Under the pieces are notes generated by a model. It had not been told where the DNA came from. It searched no databases and was given only the letters and a program-made list of their open reading frames with translations. Shown here one piece after another: positions 1-7,057 of a stretch of DNA of 64,000 nt. The position numbers were made by a program, and so were the translations under genes. The stretch covers positions 5,583 to 69,582 of the forward strand of contig JBGSWN010000253.1 in assembly GCA_041752395.1 (NCBI GenBank), read 5' to 3'. Every line of letters starts with the position of its first letter. Position 1 is the stretch's first letter. The DNA is from UBA6168 sp041752395. GTDB lineage: Bacteria > Bacteroidota > Bacteroidia > Chitinophagales > Saprospiraceae.

Positions 1-1
1 G

Positions 2-106
2 AAATTCACCGGGGTTTTGGAGCGTCGGGGCTATTCCCAAGCGGACGTGGAAAAGTTTATGTACGGGAATTGGCTGCGGTTTTTGCGGCGGGCTTGGGCT
101 TGTTAA
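2..106 (+). CDS. C-terminal end of a membrane dipeptidase (peptidase M19), partial
   Basis: Only the last 34 codons are inside the window, and the gene begins upstream of base 1. The visible tail includes RRGYSQADVEKFMYGNWLRF. This fits the end of M19 (renal dipeptidase-like) zinc peptidases, where a Gly-Tyr/Phe-Ser-x-x-Asp helix is followed by a Gly-Asn-x-x-Arg-x-x-x element close to the C-terminus. These enzymes cleave dipeptides. The zinc ligands are outside the window, so the call rests on the tail alone. The stop codon is TAA at 104-106. Confidence 0.6.
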   Translation, partial: KFTGVLERRGYSQADVEKFMYGNWLRFLRRAWAC

Positions 107-655
107 GCCTAATATAGATAACATGACGAAATTGATAGGACACAGGTTTAACAGATTAAACTGGTTCACACAGATAAAATCAATGCAAATCTGTTTAGAG
201 GTTGTTTAAATCCTGGCTTCAGGTGAAAAACGCCCCCTTTTCCAATTATACTACGTTGAAAAACGCAGCCAATAGCCCCACTATTCAGCGCCTTTTTCAC
301 CCGATTCTTATCGGGATTGTCTAATTGTAAAATGGAATATTTTTCCCTCGAAACGATTTTGTTGCATGGCTAAATTTGATTCGGAAAATGATGGGCGTTT
401 CGAAATATGATTCAGAAAACGGTTGTATTTTTCATCCAAATTTGGAAAAATCTTGAAAACCCAAATAATTTTTAGCTATACAACAAAGTCCCTCGAAACC
501 CAAAATTTAAACATCCGCTTAAAGTAAAGCGTTGTCACTGGGTTTGATTTACCGCTTTGGTCATTTTCATGACGGATTTTAAAAGAAAATGAAATGGGTG
601 TGAATACTTGTCTATATTTCGCACCTAATTCATTTTTTAACAAAACCCTTTTATC
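107..655. other. Intergenic region without a recognisable gene
   Basis: About 550 bases are AT-rich with stops in all frames. The only structure I see is a small hairpin, cccgat (300-305) with atcggg (310-315) and a TCTT loop. A weak promoter-like TATATTTCG lies about 30 bases before the following metalloprotease start. It differs from the Bacteroidota -7 consensus TAnnTTTG at the last positions. Confidence 0.5.
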
Positions 656-3600
656 ATGAAATCACTCAAGCTCTATTCGACGCTGGTAATACTACTAGCT
701 TTTTATGCATTTGCTCATGGGCAAACGAAGTCCATCTCGAACGCCTACCTCGCCAAGCAGTTCAGTTTTTATGAAAACACGGATGCCAACTTGAATCACC
801 GTAATTTCTTCGAGGTGATGTCCAAAAAAATGCACCTTTCCGCCCAAACAGAGATGGTGCTTTCGGCGGAGGTAAAAGGCGAGAATGGCTATGTTCACTA
901 CAAATACAAGCAGCTTTATGATGGCATTCCCGTTTTTGGCAACACCTATATTTTACATGAAAAAGATGGCGCCTTAATCAGTGCGGGCGGGCAGTACAGC
1001 TCGCAAGTACCCGCTTCCACAAGGCCCTCCTTCGATGCAAACGCTGCATTGGCCATGGTTAAGAAAGCGATGGGTGCTGTAAAATATGCCGATAAAAAAC
1101 CAGTGCCAACGCTCTGCTTTATTGACCCCGTTTTCCCTAAAAGTTCTGAGGCGCTGCTGTTGGCCTACCAAATAGATTTGGTCAGCACTAGCCCTTATGA
1201 CAAGCGGCGCATGTTCGTGGATGCCCGTTCGGGCAAGGTGATTTCCAGTTTCCCGTTGATACTCCAAGAGGGCGTGCCGAGTACAGGGAAGACCCGGTAT
1301 TACGGCACGAGGAACATCATCACCGATTCGCTTGGCCCGCAACAATTCGTGCTGCATGACCCTACTCGTGGGCAGGGAATAACAGTGAGCGATGGTTCGG
1401 GTATTAATTTTACCAATACCAGCTCTACTTGGGACTTGACCAATGACGACATGGATGAAGTGGCACTGGACGCTCATTTCTGTACCCAAGAATTTTATGA
1501 TTTGATGCTGGAGCAATTCGGTTGGGATGGGTTGGATGACAACGGAAAGGCGCTTGAAGCGTGGGTGCACGATAGCGGTGCGGGCGCTGTCAATGCCTAT
1601 TGGGACGGGCAGTTCACGCATTATGGCGATGGTAATTGTCTTTATGGCCCATTGACTACGCTAGAGGTGGTGGGACATGAATTCACACACGGTGTGATTG
1701 ATTATACTTCCAATCTGGTTTATAATGGAGAGTCGGGTGCTATAAACGAGAGCTTGGCGGATATGTTTGGTAAGATATTGGAGCGCAATGTGGATCCCAC
1801 CAATTTCAGTTGGGTGCTTTCCCATTCATTTCTCCTCAGTCCCGATGCAGCGCCTTTTCGCATCATGAACGACCCTGCAAGCCTTGATATGCCTGATTAT
1901 TATAAGGGCAGCTTATGGGATGATGGTGCAGATGTACACACCAACAGTTCCATTGGTAACCTTTGGTTTACGATGATCGTGGATGGTAAACAAGGCGTGA
2001 ACGAAGCCGGAACACCTTATATCGTCCCAGCTATTGGGATTGATAAAGCTGGGCAAATTGTTTTTAAGGTGAACACTGCATATTTTACGGAAAGCTCGAA
2101 TTACCCGCAATTTGCACAGTTCTCCGTACAAGCTGCCGAAGAGCTGTACGGCGCTGGTTCAGCAACAGCTTTGGCTGTAGCAGAAGCTTGGAAGGCAGTG
2201 GGTGTGACTGGAGCACCTCCTTCATCAGTGCTAAATTTAAGTGTGGTTGGTAGTTTTCAATATTTTCAGACCTGTGGAGTAAATGAATTTGTGCCTATTT
2301 CAGTTCAAATTGCTAACCAAGGTGGCATTGCCTACACGCCTTCTATGAATGCAATCCTGACGATTAGTGAAGATTCTGGAAATCAACCAGATTATACAAT
2401 GCCTTTAACAGAACCCCTGGCCCCGGGAGAAGTGTTGAACCTCACTATAGACGATTGGTTCATGCCCAGTGATATAGGCTTTTATTTTGTGAATACTGAC
2501 CTCTTGTTCTCAGATACGAATGAAGATGATAACTATGGTTATTCTTTTTATGACATTGGTGAAACGGCAAACAATATGGAATTATATGTTTTTGCTGACC
2601 CGCAACTATGTTTCACTTCGTCAATTGAGGGGACAGTATATATTCTCAACAACAGTTGTGAGCAAATTTCAGCTGGCACGGCCGTAACAATAACCGCTGA
2701 AGATGATAATGGGCTTGTATTTTGGACACTGCCTTATGCTTTGGCGAATGATTTAGCTGGTTTTGGAGGTATTTCTTTTTTGGCTCAAATACCTTTAACA
2801 TCAAATTCGAGCACCGTGATTTTCAAATTGTTATACGCAGCAGACGTTAACAATGATAACAATGAATTTTATAGCAATCTAACTTCAATAACGCCAATTA
2901 CCACTGATTACCTGAATAATTTTAATGCTGACATATCCCAAGACAATACCTTGGGCGTTATTGCATTTGAAGATAACCCACTGATTGTCTATAATGGTAA
3001 TTCCTATTTTGGTTCAACTGGGTTGGAGTCGGATCCAGAATTTATCACGCATTGTCCTGAATATACGGACAATTTCAACAACAGCGACAACTATAGCGGT
3101 GTCAATTCGACCATTCGTACCTGTGTGGATTTTTCTGTTGCACAAACCGCTATGCTCGACTTCGATTTGGCCTTGTTCAGGAATCAATTTGCTGCCAGCG
3201 ATAATTATGACTACAGCAGTATGCTCCAAGCAAAATGGAGTGGCACAGGGAGTGGCAGTGAAATCATTTACGGACAAACGGAAGGACAGGTTGTTCACCA
3301 TAGTTTCCCATTGCCGCCTTATTTCAAAGGAGAGGTGGAATTGAAGTTTTATACCGAAATCGGTCAATTTACACTAGACCCTTCCTATCTGAATAGTGAC
3401 GATTTTGTCTTATTAGACAACTTACAGTACAAGACTTTTTTCTCCAAAACGGAGGAAGAAAATTCAAAAGAATTTGTGCTGGTTTCACCGAACCCAACCC
3501 AAGGCATGGCTACTATAAAATCATCCGGCAATATGAAGTCGGTTCGATTGCACGATATAAGCGGCCGATTGCTCATGGAAACAGCCGTAAATACCACTTC

Positions 3601-3703
3601 CCTCGACCTGAATATGCAGGGCTGGCAAAATGGCTTTTATTTGCTCAAAATAGAATTGGAAAATGGCAAGATGATGGTGCAGAAATTGGTGAAAATGCAG
3701 TAA
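656..3703 (+). CDS. Secreted M4 (thermolysin-like) metalloprotease with CARDB-like domain and T9SS type A sorting domain
   Basis: A 1015-residue exported zinc endopeptidase. Residues 1-23 form a signal peptide ending AFAHGQ. An FTP/PepSY-type propeptide follows to about residue 215. The catalytic domain carries HEFTH at 341-345 with the third zinc ligand Glu365 in AINESLAD, which is the M4 signature, and the M4 C-terminal lobe runs to about 515. Next come a CARDB-like adhesion domain (about 520-640) and a further beta-rich domain. The last 75 residues (VSPNPTQG... to the end) match a T9SS type A sorting domain, so the protein is predicted to cross the outer membrane and be released or anchored at the surface. 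Its role is probably degradation of external protein. No Shine-Dalgarno site is present, as is usual in this phylum. It is monocistronic as far as visible. Confidence 0.93.
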   Translation: MKSLKLYSTLVILLAFYAFAHGQTKSISNAYLAKQFSFYENTDANLNHRNFFEVMSKKMHLSAQTEMVLSAEVKGENGYVHYKYKQLYDGIPVFGNTYILHEKDGALISAGGQYSSQVPASTRPSFDANAALAMVKKAMGAVKYADKKPVPTLCFIDPVFPKSSEALLLAYQIDLVSTSPYDKRRMFVDARSGKVISSFPLILQEGVPSTGKTRYYGTRNIITDSLGPQQFVLHDPTRGQGITVSDGSGINFTNTSSTWDLTNDDMDEVALDAHFCTQEFYDLMLEQFGWDGLDDNGKALEAWVHDSGAGAVNAYWDGQFTHYGDGNCLYGPLTTLEVVGHEFTHGVIDYTSNLVYNGESGAINESLADMFGKILERNVDPTNFSWVLSHSFLLSPDAAPFRIMNDPASLDMPDYYKGSLWDDGADVHTNSSIGNLWFTMIVDGKQGVNEAGTPYIVPAIGIDKAGQIVFKVNTAYFTESSNYPQFAQFSVQAAEELYGAGSATALAVAEAWKAVGVTGAPPSSVLNLSVVGSFQYFQTCGVNEFVPISVQIANQGGIAYTPSMNAILTISEDSGNQPDYTMPLTEPLAPGEVLNLTIDDWFMPSDIGFYFVNTDLLFSDTNEDDNYGYSFYDIGETANNMELYVFADPQLCFTSSIEGTVYILNNSCEQISAGTAVTITAEDDNGLVFWTLPYALANDLAGFGGISFLAQIPLTSNSSTVIFKLLYAADVNNDNNEFYSNLTSITPITTDYLNNFNADISQDNTLGVIAFEDNPLIVYNGNSYFGSTGLESDPEFITHCPEYTDNFNNSDNYSGVNSTIRTCVDFSVAQTAMLDFDLALFRNQFAASDNYDYSSMLQAKWSGTGSGSEIIYGQTEGQVVHHSFPLPPYFKGEVELKFYTEIGQFTLDPSYLNSDDFVLLDNLQYKTFFSKTEEENSKEFVLVSPNPTQGMATIKSSGNMKSVRLHDISGRLLMETAVNTTSLDLNMQGWQNGFYLLKIELENGKMMVQKLVKMQ

Positions 3704-3845
3704 GGGCTGTTTTTGCAATATAGCTTAACCAAAATGGCAGTTACATTGCAGCTGGATGAAAATTAAAACCTTCTTCGATGTATCTGCTATTTTTATTTTC
3801 AAAAAGCGCTATGTTTACACCATTCATTTTCATAAAAAAACAAAC

Positions 3846-4658
3846 ATGAAAAGCCTGACCTACCTGCTGTTTTCGTGCATATTGCTGACTTCTTGTCTTC
3901 CTAAAAAGGGTGACGGCAACTGGATTCAACTTTTCAACGGAAAAGACCTCAAAGGGTGGAATATTAAGATAACGGGCCACGACCTGAACGACAATTACCT
4001 CAACACTTTTCGGGTTGAAAATGGCGTGCTGAAATGCAGCTACGATAACTACACGAACTTTGACGATAAGTTTGGACATATCTATTACCAGAAGCCTTAT
4101 TCGCACTACCGCCTTCGGGTGGAATATCGCTTCACAGGCGACCAAACGCCCGGCGGTGCGGAATGGAACGTTCGAAATAGTGGCGTCATGCTCCACTCGC
4201 AACCCGCCAGTTCCGTGACTAAGAACCAGACCTTCCCTGTTTCCCTCGAAATGCAGATGCTAGGCGGCCTCAGCGACGGCAAAGAACGCACCACCGCCAA
4301 CCTTTGCACCCCCGGTACCCAAGTCGAAATGAACGGTGAACTCCGCACAGACCACTGCATTGATTCTTCCTCAAAAACTTACGACGGCGACCAATGGGTG
4401 GATGTGGAAATGCTCGTGTTGGGCGATTCGCTCATCCAGCATATCATTGATGGCAAGGTGGTTTTTGAATACAATAAACCCATCGTTCAGGACGACGACG
4501 AAGGCATGGTCAAGTACCTAAATATGGAAAACGACTGGTTTGCACAGCACCGTGGCAAGCCTTTGAAAGAGGGTTTTATTGCCTTGCAGGCGGAGAGCCA
4601 TCCGGTGGAGTTTCGGAGGGTGGAACTGTTGGATTTGAGCGGGAAGGTGAAGCCTTAA
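3846..4658 (+). CDS. DUF1080 (3-keto-disaccharide hydrolase type) lipoprotein
   Basis: This 270-residue protein starts at ATG 3846. The frame is open 30 codons further up, but only this start gives a lipoprotein signal peptide with the lipobox LLTSC. The mature part has the concanavalin-like DUF1080 fold, with GNWIQLFNGKDLKGW at the N-terminus, SGVMLHSQ in the middle and EGFIALQAESHPVEFRRVEL at the end. Family members bind or cleave glycosides (3-keto-glycoside hydrolysis has been shown for some) and are usually periplasmic or on the outer membrane. No sugar-utilisation genes adjoin it, so the substrate is unknown. Confidence 0.88.
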   Translation: MKSLTYLLFSCILLTSCLPKKGDGNWIQLFNGKDLKGWNIKITGHDLNDNYLNTFRVENGVLKCSYDNYTNFDDKFGHIYYQKPYSHYRLRVEYRFTGDQTPGGAEWNVRNSGVMLHSQPASSVTKNQTFPVSLEMQMLGGLSDGKERTTANLCTPGTQVEMNGELRTDHCIDSSSKTYDGDQWVDVEMLVLGDSLIQHIIDGKVVFEYNKPIVQDDDEGMVKYLNMENDWFAQHRGKPLKEGFIALQAESHPVEFRRVELLDLSGKVKP

Positions 4659-4723
4659 GCTTTTCTTTTGTTCCACAACAAATGGGTACGGATTTCATGG
4701 AATTGTTTTTGACTTTTTCCCCT

Positions 4724-4731
4724 TAAATTTG
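4724..4731 (+). promoter_or_regulatory. Bacteroidota-type -7 element before the first TA remnant
   Basis: TAAATTTG matches the TAnnTTTG consensus. A TTG at 4703-4705 lies 18 bases upstream, close to the 19-base spacing known for Bacteroidota housekeeping promoters. The predicted transcript starts shortly before the ATG at 4757. Confidence 0.55.
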
Positions 4732-4756
4732 TTCTCAATAATTCAATCACAATAAC

Positions 4757-4954
4757 ATGACCGTCATTTTTCAAATAGAAGCCATGAGCGAGCTCGATGA
4801 AATCAGCCAATGGCTTTGCAAGCGCAAAATCGTCATCCAAAAGCGGCCTGACAAAAAGATTGGGGCAGATGCATTTGTAAAAAAGCTACGCCGTTACCAA
4901 GTTGTCCTGCCTACCGATTACCGTTTCAACCGGGACGAAGCCAATGAAAGATAA
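4757..4954 (+). CDS. Small antitoxin-like protein of a decayed PIN-type TA module
   Basis: A 65-residue protein of charged, helical character, without a family I can name from sequence. The antitoxin role is inferred from layout. It has its own promoter, it is followed by an overlapping stub that resembles a PIN-toxin start (MKDKAFMDT at 4944), and its end (ANER-stop) overlaps that start by 11 bases. The intact module downstream has exactly the same overlap, with an antitoxin ending NER-stop. It may be an orphan antitoxin that survives because its toxin is broken. Confidence 0.55.
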   Translation: MTVIFQIEAMSELDEISQWLCKRKIVIQKRPDKKIGADAFVKKLRRYQVVLPTDYRFNRDEANER

Positions 4955-4972
4955 AGCCTTCATGGACACGAA
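4944..4972 (+). pseudogene. Truncated start of a PIN-domain toxin
   Basis: The codons from ATG 4944 read MKDKAFMDT. This resembles the usual start of VapC-like PIN toxins, in which MKDKxFxDTN carries the first catalytic Asp. After that Asp-Thr the similarity stops, and within 40 bases the sequence becomes the promoter of the next TA module. The frame runs to 5102 without further PIN motifs. This looks like the 5' scar of a deleted toxin. The exact end of the homologous part is uncertain because only about nine residues remain. Confidence 0.45.
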
Positions 4973-5011
4973 GCTCGATTTTTCGGGCAATTGTGTTCTG
5001 GATTTTTGCCC

Positions 5012-5019
5012 TAAATTTG
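5012..5019 (+). promoter_or_regulatory. Bacteroidota-type -7 element before the PIN TA operon
   Basis: TAAATTTG is preceded by TTG at 4991-4993 with an 18-base spacer. It is identical in core sequence to the elements at 4724 and 5856, so three consecutive TA cassettes each appear to bring the same type of promoter. Confidence 0.6.
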
Positions 5020-5052
5020 CACAAGGCATTCAAAACCATAAAAGTAAAAATA

Positions 5053-5280
5053 ATGGTCATTTCAATTCAGCTACAAACTACGGAGGACATCAAACTGCTT
5101 GAACCAGTTTTGAAATTGCTCCGGCAATCTAAAACCACCTTTAAGGTGCAATCCGCATTTCCACTTGATAAGCCACGCAAAGAAGGCATTCGTCGGATGC
5201 TCCAATTAGTGCGGAGCAATGAACAGCCCAAAGTGACAAAAATCGAAATACCCACCAGAGAAGAAAGAAATGAACGCTGA
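5053..5280 (+). CDS. Antitoxin of a PIN-type TA module
   Basis: A 75-residue protein starting at ATG 5053, which follows the promoter at 5012 closely. A GTG 60 bases further up would lie before the predicted transcription start. The N-terminal half (MVISIQLQTTEDIKLLEPVLKL) looks like a short beta strand followed by a helix. The C-terminal half is basic and ends EERNER, suited to wrapping a toxin. The stop overlaps the toxin start by 11 bases, which implies translational coupling. I infer the antitoxin role from this arrangement; the family itself is not one I can name. Confidence 0.7.
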   Translation: MVISIQLQTTEDIKLLEPVLKLLRQSKTTFKVQSAFPLDKPRKEGIRRMLQLVRSNEQPKVTKIEIPTREERNER

Positions 5281-5698
5281 AAAACAATTCTGGGATTCCA
5301 ATCTTTGGGTCTATCTGTTTGTTCCCAGTGATGACCCGGCAGATGTTGGCAAGCAAAACAAACTGCTGTCAAGGCTGGAAAAAGAACCCGACATGACCGT
5401 TTCTGTGCAGGTTTTGAATGAAGTCGCCAACGTCCTGATGAAGAAATACAAGTTCGACGAAACAAAAACGGAAGAAATATTGGATAGCATAGACTATTCT
5501 ACCACCGTGATTCCGTTAACAAAAACCCTCTCCTCCGAGGCGCTGGTATTGAAAAAACAGTACAAAATAAGTTGGTTCGATGCCCTTATTGTAGCCGCCG
5601 CCTTGTTCAGTGAATGCGCCCTTTTGTTTTCCGAAGACATGCAGCACGGCTTGGTCATCGAAGAAAAACTGACCATCCAAAATCCTTTCTTGACCTAA
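5270..5698 (+). CDS. PIN-domain toxin (VapC-like ribonuclease)
   Basis: A 142-residue PIN-domain protein with the four acidic positions expected of the Mg-dependent active site: Asp9 in FWDSN, Glu51 in LNEVANVL, Asp104 in WFDALIVAA and Asp123 in LFSEDM. PIN toxins of this type cleave tRNA or rRNA when freed from their antitoxin. The length is normal for the family and no defect is visible, so this module is probably functional. It is co-transcribed with, and overlaps, the preceding antitoxin gene. Confidence 0.88.
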   Translation: MNAEKQFWDSNLWVYLFVPSDDPADVGKQNKLLSRLEKEPDMTVSVQVLNEVANVLMKKYKFDETKTEEILDSIDYSTTVIPLTKTLSSEALVLKKQYKISWFDALIVAAALFSECALLFSEDMQHGLVIEEKLTIQNPFLT

Positions 5699-5716
5699 GA
5701 TAAACGTCTACCCGCC

Positions 5717-5812
5717 ATGTCCGAACTCGCCCTGAAACTCATCGCTGAAAACAAAAAGACATAGGCCAAAAGCCTTGACCTTGGGTATTGTGGGCTGACC
5801 AAACTGCCCTAA
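5717..5812 (+). pseudogene. Leucine-rich-repeat gene stub, copy 1
   Basis: Translation from ATG 5717 gives MSELALKLIAENKKT, then a TAG stop, then AKSLDLGYCGLTKLP and a second stop. SLDLGxCGLTxLP is a typical leucine-rich-repeat unit. About 95 bases are nearly the same as the stub at 6723, and the two stubs flank the antitoxin/MazF cassettes. The rest of the LRR gene is missing here. Confidence 0.75.
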
Positions 5813-5855
5813 TGCTCCGACTGAACATGAATGGCGGCTATTTGATTATTTACCC

Positions 5856-5863
5856 TAAATTTG
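5856..5863 (+). promoter_or_regulatory. Bacteroidota-type -7 element before the orphan antitoxin
   Basis: TAAATTTG lies 19 bases before the ATG at 5882. A good -33 TTTG at the right spacing is not apparent, so only the -7 part is supported. Confidence 0.45.
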
Positions 5864-5881
5864 TTTCTAAAAATAACCGCC

Positions 5882-6154
5882 ATGCAATTGATAATCGAAA
5901 CGCCGGACGAAAAAGTGCTCCAAGCAATCGTTGAGTTGCTGCGCCCGTTCAACGTAACTTTCAAGGAAGTCAAAAGCCCAAACACCGCTTCGTCGAAGGA
6001 AACGAAAGAAACACCCCAACGCCTAAAGACAACCCGGAAATTGGGAATCATGCTGGGCTTGGTAGCTTACATGGCTCCTGATTTCAATGCGCCACTGGAA
6101 GATTTTGCACGACGTACCACAGCGTTTTCAAAAGCAAGTGCAACTAAAAATTAA
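5882..6154 (+). CDS. VapB/DUF2281-like antitoxin without its toxin
   Basis: A 90-residue protein starting at ATG 5882; a TTG 21 bases earlier lies in the -7 element. The N-terminus (MQLIIETPDEKVLQAIVELL) resembles the other antitoxins in the island. The motif APDFNAPLEDF is the conserved C-terminal toxin-contact segment of small VapB-like antitoxins (usually DDFDAPLEDFKEYM-like). Here the sequence departs from the family after PLEDF and adds about 15 unrelated residues, which may reflect a frameshift. No PIN gene follows. The next gene belongs to a MazF module, so the cognate toxin appears lost. Confidence 0.6.
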   Translation: MQLIIETPDEKVLQAIVELLRPFNVTFKEVKSPNTASSKETKETPQRLKTTRKLGIMLGLVAYMAPDFNAPLEDFARRTTAFSKASATKN

Positions 6155-6164
6155 ATTCCTTCTA

Positions 6165-6386
6165 ATGACAACTCAACCGCAATCCATCTACCTGCCCCTA
6201 CAATTCAACCAAGTGCTGGAAATCGTCCGGCAACTCGGACTTGCCGAGCGGCGAAACCTGCTTCTTTACCTGCTTGGACTCCAGCCAGACAAGGAAGACC
6301 TGACCCTCACCCACCTTGCCAGCGAGCGCAGCTTGGCGAAAGATTGGCTCACCGACAAAGAAGATGAGGAATGGCAAAATTTGTAA
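6165..6386 (+). CDS. Antitoxin paired with a MazF/PemK toxin
   Basis: A 73-residue protein starting at ATG 6165, 10 bases after the previous antitoxin gene. The sequence has a short IYLPLQFNQVLEIVRQL start and a tail HLASERSLAKDWLTDKED. I recognise this pattern from small antitoxins encoded before MazF-type toxins in Bacteroidota and Cyanobacteria. It overlaps the toxin gene by 16 bases, consistent with coupled translation. It probably neutralises the toxin with its acidic C-terminus and may also bind the operator. Confidence 0.75.
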   Translation: MTTQPQSIYLPLQFNQVLEIVRQLGLAERRNLLLYLLGLQPDKEDLTLTHLASERSLAKDWLTDKEDEEWQNL

Positions 6387-6706
6387 AAGGCGAGGTGGTC
6401 GTCATTCCTTTCCCGTTTTCGGATTTATCGGGCAGCAAGCGCCGCCCGGCTTTGGTGCTGGCTGACCTGCCCGGCGACGACCTGATTTTGTGCCAAATCA
6501 CTTCCCAAAATTCACCCAAAGACCCCTTTGCTATTCCTTTGGTCGCTCCCGATTTCAAAACCGGAAGCCTGCCCATTGCCTCGAACATCCGCCCAAATCG
6601 GATTTTTACGGCGGACAAAAACCTGATTGTCCGGTCTGCCGGGGTTGTTGCTGATGTGCTTTATCTGTCTGTATTCAGTGCGATTACCAGCATCATCCAG
6701 CCATAA
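6371..6706 (+). CDS. mazF: MazF/PemK-family endoribonuclease toxin
   Basis: A 111-residue protein. It begins with the MazF beta-barrel signature GEVVVIPFPFSD followed by KRRPALVL (Arg24/Arg25), and has CQITS (Thr44/Ser45) at the second conserved region. These match the basic and Ser/Thr catalytic positions of MazF RNA interferases, which cut mRNA at short motifs. The length is normal and no lesion is seen. It overlaps the upstream antitoxin gene, and the second LRR stub begins only 16 bases after its stop. Confidence 0.88.
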   Translation: MAKFVKGEVVVIPFPFSDLSGSKRRPALVLADLPGDDLILCQITSQNSPKDPFAIPLVAPDFKTGSLPIASNIRPNRIFTADKNLIVRSAGVVADVLYLSVFSAITSIIQP

Positions 6707-6722
6707 AAATTAACGAATAGCC

Positions 6723-7007
6723 ATGTCCGAACTCGCCCTGAAACTCATCGCTTAAAACAAAAAAACGAAGACCAAAAGCCTTGACCTTGGGAACTGTGGG
6801 CTGACGGAACTGCCCCTCGAACTCTCCGATTGCATTTGGCTGATGCAGTTGAAGTTTTCGGTCAATCAAGTCCGCAATTTTGAGGCTTATTTGTCAAAGG
6901 CGGCACATTTTCCTACCCATTTTGAAAATGCAGATGCTTTGATTTTATCGTTGGATGGCTCCATTGATAAATTGCTAAAAGACAAGCTGTTCTTGGAAAA
7001 ATTGTAA
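6723..7007 (+). pseudogene. Leucine-rich-repeat gene stub, copy 2
   Basis: From ATG 6723 the frame reads MSELALKLIA, a TAA stop, then NKKTKTKSLDLGNCGLTELP, continuing in the same frame as LELSDCIWLMQLKFSVNQ and about 55 more residues to TAA at 7005-7007. The first 95 bases repeat the stub at 5717. The single early stop means no full product. The second half (from about 6855) does not look like LRR and may be the fused remnant of another gene's 3' end. Confidence 0.7.
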
Positions 7008-7017
7008 ATGAAAGTGA

Positions 7018-7051
7018 AGCGGTGACACCTTTTTTGAAAGGTGTCACCGCT
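7018..7051. terminator. Perfect 15-bp hairpin between the TA island and malQ
   Basis: Arms 7018-7032 and 7037-7051 are exact complements (agcggtgacaccttt / aaaggtgtcaccgct) with a TTTG loop. It lies just beyond the malQ stop on the minus strand and after the last TA remnant on the plus strand. No long T tract follows on either strand, so it may end transcription weakly or protect the malQ 3' end. Confidence 0.6.
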
Positions 7052-7057
7052 CCTATC

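Noticed and set aside
974..1621. A 215-codon frame antisense to the M4 protease
   Set aside because: It overlaps the catalytic domain coding strand and has no recognisable domain.
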